Of a stretch of 48,182 bases of DNA, positions 43,646 to 48,182 are shown piece by piece (within the stretch, counting starts at the first letter, position 1; every line of letters starts with the position of its first letter). The stretch comes from Cryobacterium sp. (GTDB lineage Bacteria > Actinomycetota > Actinomycetes > Actinomycetales > Microbacteriaceae). The DNA is taken from assembly GCA_019638935.1 (NCBI GenBank), contig JAHBSW010000016.1, forward strand, positions 1 through 48,182. The letters are read 5' to 3'. The notes under the pieces were generated by a model. It saw only the letters and a list, made by a program, of their open reading frames with translations, had not been told where the DNA came from and made no database searches. Made by a program: the position numbers and the translations under genes.

Positions 43646-44602
43646 GTGAATGTACTCGTCACCGGCGGTGCCGGTTACATCGGAGCCCACGTTGTGCGCC
43701 TACTGCGGGAACGCGGCGAGAGTCCCGTGGTTGTCGATGATCTGAGCGCGGGTGTGCGCTCGCGCATCGGTGACGCCACATTCGTCCAGCTCGATCTGCT
43801 GAGCGACGACGCGGCCGCCCGGCTGGCCGAGGTGCTGCGCGAGCACTCCGTGACATCCGTCATTCACTTCGCCGCGCTCAAGGCTGCCGGGGAGTCAGTC
43901 CAACAGCCGGTGCGCTACTACCGCCACAACGTCGGAGCACTCGTCACCGTGCTCGAGGCGATGCGTTCGAGCGACGCGCGAGGTCTCGTCTTCTCTTCCT
44001 CTGCAGCGGTGTACGGGGATGCCGCGCTGCCCCTCACCGAGGAAGCCGCTCCCCGGCCCATCAACCCCTACGGCGAGACGAAGCTCGTCGGCGAGTGGCT
44101 CGTTGCTGCCGCGGCACACGCCCATGCGCTCAGCGCCACGAGCCTGCGCTACTTCAACGTCGCAGGCGCCGGCACACCGGAGCTCGGCGACACGAGTGCG
44201 AACAACCTCATCCCGATGGCGATCGAGCGCATCGCTGCCGGCGAGGCGCCGCGCATCTTCGGGGACGACTACAACACGCCCGACGGCACATGCATTCGCG
44301 ACTACATCCACGTTCTCGACATCGCCGAGGCCCACCTCGCCGCGCTCGACGACCTCACTGCCGGCCACCGCGTCTACAACGTCGGCACAGGCGTGGGGTC
44401 GAGCGTTCGCGAGATTCTGGACCTCCTGATCGAGGCCAGTGGTGCAGAATTCGACCCGGAGCTGACCGCTCGCCGCCCCGGAGATCCCGATGTGGTCGTG
44501 GCAACCGTGGACCGCATCCGCGACGAACTCGGATGGAGTGCGCGCCTCACGACGCGGGACGCGGTCGAGAGCGCTTGGGCAGCTCATCTCGCCCGGCGCT
44601 AG
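43646..44602 (+). CDS. galE: UDP-glucose 4-epimerase
   Basis: The 318-aa extended SDR interconverts UDP-glucose and UDP-galactose. It starts NVLVTGGAGYIGAHVV, has HFAALKAAGESVQQP, VFSSSAAVYG, NPYGETKL with Tyr-x3-Lys, and RDYIHVLDIAEAH, all diagnostic for GalE. The GTG start is fixed by the leaderless promoter. UDP-galactose made here can feed glf for galactofuranose. Its stop is nested with that of the converging polymerase gene in CTAG (44599-44602). Confidence 0.96.
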   Translation: MNVLVTGGAGYIGAHVVRLLRERGESPVVVDDLSAGVRSRIGDATFVQLDLLSDDAAARLAEVLREHSVTSVIHFAALKAAGESVQQPVRYYRHNVGALVTVLEAMRSSDARGLVFSSSAAVYGDAALPLTEEAAPRPINPYGETKLVGEWLVAAAAHAHALSATSLRYFNVAGAGTPELGDTSANNLIPMAIERIAAGEAPRIFGDDYNTPDGTCIRDYIHVLDIAEAHLAALDDLTAGHRVYNVGTGVGSSVREILDLLIEASGAEFDPELTARRPGDPDVVVATVDRIRDELGWSARLTTRDAVESAWAAHLARR

Positions 44603-45891
44603 CCCAGTTCGTGGCGTTTCGTCTTGACCGCGATGAGCGTGAGCAGTAGCAGGCCGCCCTCGACGAGAATGCGACTTTCGGAGAGCGATTGAACGAGCAG
44701 GGCTGCTAGCACCAGTAGCGGGAAGACCGTGAGCGCTACAAAGGGTTCGTCTGATCCGACGCGCAGCTTTCGTCGATCGGTCGCCATCCACCAGGCGCGC
44801 ACGAGCGTCACCAGAATCAGCGCGCCGAAGACGACGAGACCGAGAATGCCCAACTGAAGCCAGACGTCGAGCCACGCGTTGTGCGCCTGCAACTGGTAGA
44901 CCCCATCGACCTCGACGAGCGTGCCCAGCGGATCGACCCACGGCGCCCAGTGACTGATCCACCCCCAGCCGAAGAACGGCCGCTGCTCGGCAAGACCGAT
45001 GACCTCCTCCCAGATGTGTATTCGACCGGTGAGCGTGGAGGTCTTATCGAGCGCGTCGAGGATCGGGGCGTGCAACAGGATCACCAGGCCGACGCCGCCG
45101 ATGCCGGCACCAGCGGAAAGCAAGTAGGCCTCGCTAACCGCGACCGGTGTCGCAGCCCGACGAATGAGCCACACGGCGAGAACAATGATCGCGACGGCGG
45201 CGATCGCTGCGGCGATCGTTGCCGAACGTGTCAGGAAGATGGTCAGGACCGCGGACGCCATCGATGCCCACCCCGCGAGCAACCGCACCCTCTTGTCGGC
45301 GAGCTGCACGCCGAAGATGATGAGCCCGAGCAGGGCGATGAGGGCGAGCAGATTCGAGTTGCCCACGATTCCCTGAACTCGGCCCTCGTGAAACAGCAGC
45401 GATTGCGTCCAGTAGTCGAGCGTGGGAATATCGGCAGCCGGAATATCCGACGGGTACCAGAGCGGCAAGACGGGTCTTTGCACGAAGATGGCGACGGCGA
45501 GCTCGAAGACGAGCGAGATCCCCAGGATGGCACGCAACGCATACCCCAGGTGCCGTACCAGGTCGTCCCAGGGAATCACGACGGCGAGAGCGATCGCGCC
45601 GATGACCGTCGCCCAGGTCGTGGCCGCCCCGAGCAGCGACATCGCGGGGTAGTGCGACCACGCGATCGATGCCGCGGTGAGAAGCAGGAACGCGACGAGT
45701 GGAATCGGAAGCCCGCGAACGGCCCATCGGTCGCGCTCGACCACGAGCAGGGCGACGGAAAGGGCAGCGAGAACACCGACGATGACCCCGTAGCCCCACC
45801 AGCTCACGGTCGAGCGCACCGCATCCGGAGCCAGCAGCGTGAACAGCATCGCGAAGGCGAAGAGAGACCGGAAACGTCCGCTGCGAAGCAT
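44599..45891 (-). CDS. O-antigen polymerase/ligase family membrane protein (Wzy/WaaL-like)
   Basis: The 430-aa protein has about 11-12 helices. A large outer loop near residues 285-345 contains GRIHIWEEVIGLAEQRPFFGWG and HNAWLDVWLQLGILG, the Wzy_C signature of O-antigen ligases and polymerases. It would join repeat units flipped by the Wzx-like protein, or ligate a finished chain. The ATG is preceded by TAGGCT at 6 nt. It is alone in its operon. Confidence 0.9.
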   Translation of the reverse strand: MLRSGRFRSLFAFAMLFTLLAPDAVRSTVSWWGYGVIVGVLAALSVALLVVERDRWAVRGLPIPLVAFLLLTAASIAWSHYPAMSLLGAATTWATVIGAIALAVVIPWDDLVRHLGYALRAILGISLVFELAVAIFVQRPVLPLWYPSDIPAADIPTLDYWTQSLLFHEGRVQGIVGNSNLLALIALLGLIIFGVQLADKRVRLLAGWASMASAVLTIFLTRSATIAAAIAAVAIIVLAVWLIRRAATPVAVSEAYLLSAGAGIGGVGLVILLHAPILDALDKTSTLTGRIHIWEEVIGLAEQRPFFGWGWISHWAPWVDPLGTLVEVDGVYQLQAHNAWLDVWLQLGILGLVVFGALILVTLVRAWWMATDRRKLRVGSDEPFVALTVFPLLVLAALLVQSLSESRILVEGGLLLLTLIAVKTKRHELG

Positions 45892-45991
45892 GAGCTAAGC
45901 CTACGTTGACCTTGATACTGTGAGTGTTGCCGCTCGCGGCTCACGCACCCGACGGCCACGAGCCGACCGCCAACACCAAGGACGATGCCCG
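45892..45991. promoter_or_regulatory. Divergent promoter region, polymerase / manA
   Basis: Minus strand: TAGGCT (45903-45898) lies 6 nt before the polymerase ATG, a leaderless layout. Plus strand: GATACT (45914-45919) could start a manA transcript with a leader of about 65 nt. Confidence 0.4.
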
Positions 45992-47080
45992 TTGTTCGCC
46001 AAGCTTCGCAACACCCCGCGCTACGCGGCCTGGGGGTCGACGACAGCGATCGCGGAACTGCTCGGCCACGAGCCGAGCGGGGGGCCCGAGGCCGAGCTCT
46101 GGTTCGGCGCCCACCCCATCTCACCCGCGCATTTTGCGGACGGCGACGGTGCTCTGCCCGACCTGCCGTTTCTGCTCAAGGTGCTGGCCGCAGACAAGCC
46201 GCTGTCGCTTCAGGCGCACCCGACCGCGGCGCAGGCGCAGGCCGGATTCGACCGCGAGAACAGCGCGGGGATCGCTGTGGACGCGCCCGAGCGCAATTAC
46301 CGCGACCCTCATCCCAAGCCCGAACTCCTCGTCGCGGTGAGCGAGCGCTTCGACGCACTCGCCGGCTTTCGCCCGATCGACGAGTCGAGGGCGATCTTCG
46401 CCGAGCTGAGCAGACCCGATGTCGCTGACCGGCTCGGCGACCTGCCCGCCTTCGTTGCGTGGCTGCTGTCCCGCGGCGAGGGCGTCGACACGCTCGTTGA
46501 GCAGGTCAGCCAGCACGGTTTTGCCGATGACGACACACTGCGGCTGGTGCATGATCTGTCCGATGACTACCCGGGCGACCCCGGGATCGTGCTCGCGCTC
46601 ACCCTGAACCGCGTGCGTCTGCAGCGCGGTGAGGCGCTCTTCGTTCCTGCCGGTTGCATCCACGCCTATCTGAGCGGTGTCGGTATGGAGCTGATGACGG
46701 CGTCCGACAATGTTCTTCGTGGTGGCCTCACGGTGAAGAACATCGACGTGCCCGAGCTGCTTGCCGTTCTCGACTTCACGCCTGGCCCCGCGCCGCGCCT
46801 CGATCCCACGCGGGTGACCCCGGCGCACACCGACTACCACGCGATCGGTACTGCGCCTCGTCTCGCGCACATCACCGGGGATGCCCGGCTTGAGGCGCGC
46901 GGCCCAGCCATCGCCCTCTGCACGGCAGGCTCCTTCGAGCTCACCGGGAGCGCGTCGTCCACGACGCTCGAGCGAGGCGAAGCCGTTTTCGTCACCGGCG
47001 ACGAGGGGGCGCTTGCGGTCGTGGGCACGGGCTCGCTCTTCGTCGCGTCGGCGGATGCCGATAGCGGCTTCACGAGTTGA
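45992..47080 (+). CDS. manA: Mannose-6-phosphate isomerase, class I
   Basis: The zinc enzyme interconverts fructose-6-phosphate and mannose-6-phosphate for GDP-mannose, which gmd then uses. The 362-aa protein opens FAKLRNTPRYAAWGST, has LWFGAHP, PLSLQAHPT with zinc ligands, YRDPHPKPEL, and VPAGCIHAYLSGVGMELM. The likely start is TTG at 45992: it gives the family N-terminus and has AAGGAC 8 nt before it. The GTG at 45920 adds 24 Arg-rich residues with no family support. In mycobacteria manA also lies near whiB2. Confidence 0.9.
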   Translation: MFAKLRNTPRYAAWGSTTAIAELLGHEPSGGPEAELWFGAHPISPAHFADGDGALPDLPFLLKVLAADKPLSLQAHPTAAQAQAGFDRENSAGIAVDAPERNYRDPHPKPELLVAVSERFDALAGFRPIDESRAIFAELSRPDVADRLGDLPAFVAWLLSRGEGVDTLVEQVSQHGFADDDTLRLVHDLSDDYPGDPGIVLALTLNRVRLQRGEALFVPAGCIHAYLSGVGMELMTASDNVLRGGLTVKNIDVPELLAVLDFTPGPAPRLDPTRVTPAHTDYHAIGTAPRLAHITGDARLEARGPAIALCTAGSFELTGSASSTTLERGEAVFVTGDEGALAVVGTGSLFVASADADSGFTS

Positions 47081-47196
47081 CCGGCCTTTGGACTGACCCG
47101 CCTGCGGATCGACCCACTCGGAGGCTGGCCCACGTTCGGGGGGGATTTCACTCTCGAAAACCTTCAACAATGGGTTTAAGCTTTCGCAGCTTCCGC

Positions 47197-47277
47197 TTGA
47201 CCTCGGTGAATTACACGAGTGTAATTAACTCCAACGCGACACGCACGTCGTACGAGAGCAATGGGGAAGGATGTGCT
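47197..47277 (+). promoter_or_regulatory. whiB promoter with overlapping 18-bp palindrome
   Basis: TTGACC (47197-47202), a 17-bp spacer and TGTAAT (47220-47225) form the best promoter in the window. The palindrome AATTACAC-GA-GTGTAATT (47209-47226) covers the spacer end and the -10, so a dimeric regulator bound there would block transcription. A leader of about 45 nt with GGGGAAGG precedes the ATG. The rest of the gap from 47081 holds no gene. Confidence 0.65.
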
Positions 47278-47610
47278 ATGACGATCTCAGATCGCCGCCG
47301 GGAGGTTCCCGGTGACTGGTTCGTCGATCCCGTGCACCTCGGCGTCCCTGGAGTACGCAGCCCCGGAGCCCGACCCGGCGACGAAGACGAGGGTGTTCTC
47401 GGCTGGCAGACCGACGCTCTGTGCGCGCAGACCGACCCCGAAGCCTTCTTTCCCGAAAAGGGCGGTTCTACGCGCGACGCCAAACGAATCTGCGCGTCGT
47501 GCGAAGTGAAGACCCAGTGCCTCGAGTACGCGCTGCAGAACGACGAGCGTTTCGGCATTTGGGGCGGACTCTCCGAGCGAGAGCGTCGCAAGCTGCGCAA
47601 GCGCGCGTAA
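47278..47610 (+). CDS. WhiB-family transcriptional regulator (WhiB2-like)
   Basis: A 110-aa Wbl protein. Four cysteines bind a [4Fe-4S] cluster: C49 in DALCAQ, then C72, C75 and C81 in ICASCEVKTQCLEY. The GIWGG turn and the basic ERERRKLRKR tail, which contacts DNA, follow. Wbl proteins act with the principal sigma factor; WhiB2 (WhmD) controls septation. The ATG at 47278 has GGGGAAGG upstream. Position next to manA and near rmlD and LCP genes matches whiB2 in mycobacteria. A 45-residue N-terminal extension precedes the first Cys. Confidence 0.92.
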   Translation: MTISDRRREVPGDWFVDPVHLGVPGVRSPGARPGDEDEGVLGWQTDALCAQTDPEAFFPEKGGSTRDAKRICASCEVKTQCLEYALQNDERFGIWGGLSERERRKLRKRA

Positions 47611-47620
47611 CCTCGATTCA
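47608..47620 (+). promoter_or_regulatory. Leaderless-type promoter of the last GT2
   Basis: TAACCT (47608-47613) overlaps the whiB stop codon and lies 7 nt before the ATG at 47621. Confidence 0.35.
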
Positions 47621-48182
47621 ATGCAGCCTCGAGTCACCGCGATCCTCGTCGCACACGGCGGTGGCGAGTACCTCGAGCGCACCCTCGCCTCGGTGGAGCG
47701 GCAGACACGGCGCCCCGACATCACGATCGTCATCGACACCGCTCCGGCGGATGCCTCGAACCGTGTCATCTCCGCCGCCGCGCCGACCCTACACCTCACC
47801 GCCAGGCACGGCGCGACGTTCGGTGCCGCGGTGGCGCACGCCGTGGCGCAGACCTGGACGCAGCTCGGCGACTCCGCGTCGAGCACCGAGTGGCTCTGGC
47901 TGCTCGGCGAGGACAACACGGCGGACCCCAGGGCGCTCGAGAGCCTGCTCCACGCGGTCGAGCGCGCCCCCTCGGGCGTCGCGGCGGGGCCGAAGCTCCT
48001 GAGCGTCGACGATCCCGCCATGCTCGTATCGCTCGGCGAGACCATCAGCACGCTCGGTGCGACCGTGCAGCTCGTCGACAATGAGTTCGACCAGGCCCAG
48101 TACGACACGAAAGACGACGTGCTGGGCATCGCCGCGGCCGGCATGCTCGTGCGCAAAGACGCGTGGTCGGCGCTCGAGGGCT
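47621..48182 (+). CDS. GT2-family glycosyltransferase (5' part only)
   Basis: The frame is open from ATG 47621 to the window edge (187 codons) with no stop. It begins RVTAILVAHGGGEYLERTL, and has LWLLGEDNTADPRAL as the metal-motif region and GPKLL as an acceptor-side block. DVLGIAAAGMLVRKDAW near the edge is typical of the large actinobacterial GT2 membrane proteins that follow whiB2-like genes. In that family a long multi-helix C-terminal part follows; it lies outside this window. Confidence 0.85.
   Translation, partial: MQPRVTAILVAHGGGEYLERTLASVERQTRRPDITIVIDTAPADASNRVISAAAPTLHLTARHGATFGAAVAHAVAQTWTQLGDSASSTEWLWLLGEDNTADPRALESLLHAVERAPSGVAAGPKLLSVDDPAMLVSLGETISTLGATVQLVDNEFDQAQYDTKDDVLGIAAAGMLVRKDAWSALEG

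Noticed and set aside
44881-45909. 342-codon frame antisense to the polymerase gene
   Set aside because: Very charged, Asp/Arg/Gln-rich translation typical of antisense to a membrane protein.
45920-45991. GTG 45920 as manA start
   Set aside because: It adds an Arg-rich stretch unlike PMI N-termini; TTG 45992 has a good ribosome site and gives the family start.
46121-47170. 349-codon frame antisense to manA
   Set aside because: Shadow of manA; no recognisable domain.
47287-48156. 289-codon frame antisense to whiB and the last GT2
   Set aside because: Ser/Ala-rich shadow; the WhiB cysteines on the other strand are decisive.

Overview
The window comes from a high-GC Gram-positive actinobacterium. 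A WhiB-type iron-sulfur regulator, an LCP wall-glycopolymer ligase, UDP-galactopyranose mutase, many GTG starts and many promoters placed 6-7 nt before the start codon all point that way. Protein style and an intergenic hairpin repeat beside purE suggest Microbacteriaceae, but that family assignment is an inference. The window holds about 48 genes. Nearly all make, modify, polymerise or export a complex surface glycan. I see no rRNA, tRNA, CRISPR, transposase or integrase.

Layout. 1-2187: end of purK, purE, and an LCP ligase. 2184-6880 (minus): GT2, rfbB, a VapBC toxin-antitoxin pair, rfbD and GT4, so the TA pair sits inside the dTDP-rhamnose operon. 6941-12265 (plus): GT2, rfbC, rfbA, a two-gene polysaccharide ABC exporter, and a secreted FN3 protein preceded by a tiny leader ORF. 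12340-16666 (minus): an unknown 479-aa protein, GT2, an unknown 181-aa protein and a GT61-type transferase. 16786-19643 (plus): acyl carrier protein, FabG-like reductase, KAS III and a left-handed beta-helix acyltransferase. 19662-21211 (minus): a sugar 3,4-ketoisomerase and a PLP aminotransferase. 21525-29715 (plus): PEP mutase, phosphonopyruvate decarboxylase, a fused nucleotidyltransferase/phosphonoacetaldehyde reductase, a GT2-GT4 double transferase, and a CDP-glycerol-phosphotransferase-like gene with an apparent one-base frameshift. 29755-38382 mainly holds a membrane acyltransferase, a flippase, gmd, fcl, GT2s and glf. 38501-45891 holds a second GT2/DUF2304 pair, two large membrane proteins, a lipoprotein, galE and an O-antigen polymerase/ligase. 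45992-48182: manA, a whiB2-like gene and the start of another GT2.

How it fits together. RmlA and RmlB make dTDP-4-keto-6-deoxyglucose. It can go to dTDP-rhamnose (RmlC, RmlD) or to a dTDP-3-amino-3,6-dideoxyhexose (ketoisomerase plus aminotransferase). The carrier protein, KAS III, reductase and acyltransferase look like a dedicated line that builds a short acyl group, perhaps 3-hydroxybutyryl, and places it on that amino sugar. PEP mutase, decarboxylase and reductase should give 2-hydroxyethylphosphonate. The fused nucleotidyltransferase could activate it as a CMP-phosphonate, and the glycerophosphotransferase-like protein is a candidate for attaching it. GDP-fucose, UDP-galactose/galactofuranose and GDP-mannose precursors are also provided. 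The best reading is a phosphonate-decorated, acyl-amino-sugar-containing wall glycan. It is inserted in a conserved actinobacterial neighbourhood (purK-purE, LCP, rmlD, manA, whiB2). Function assignments rest on motifs and gene order only.
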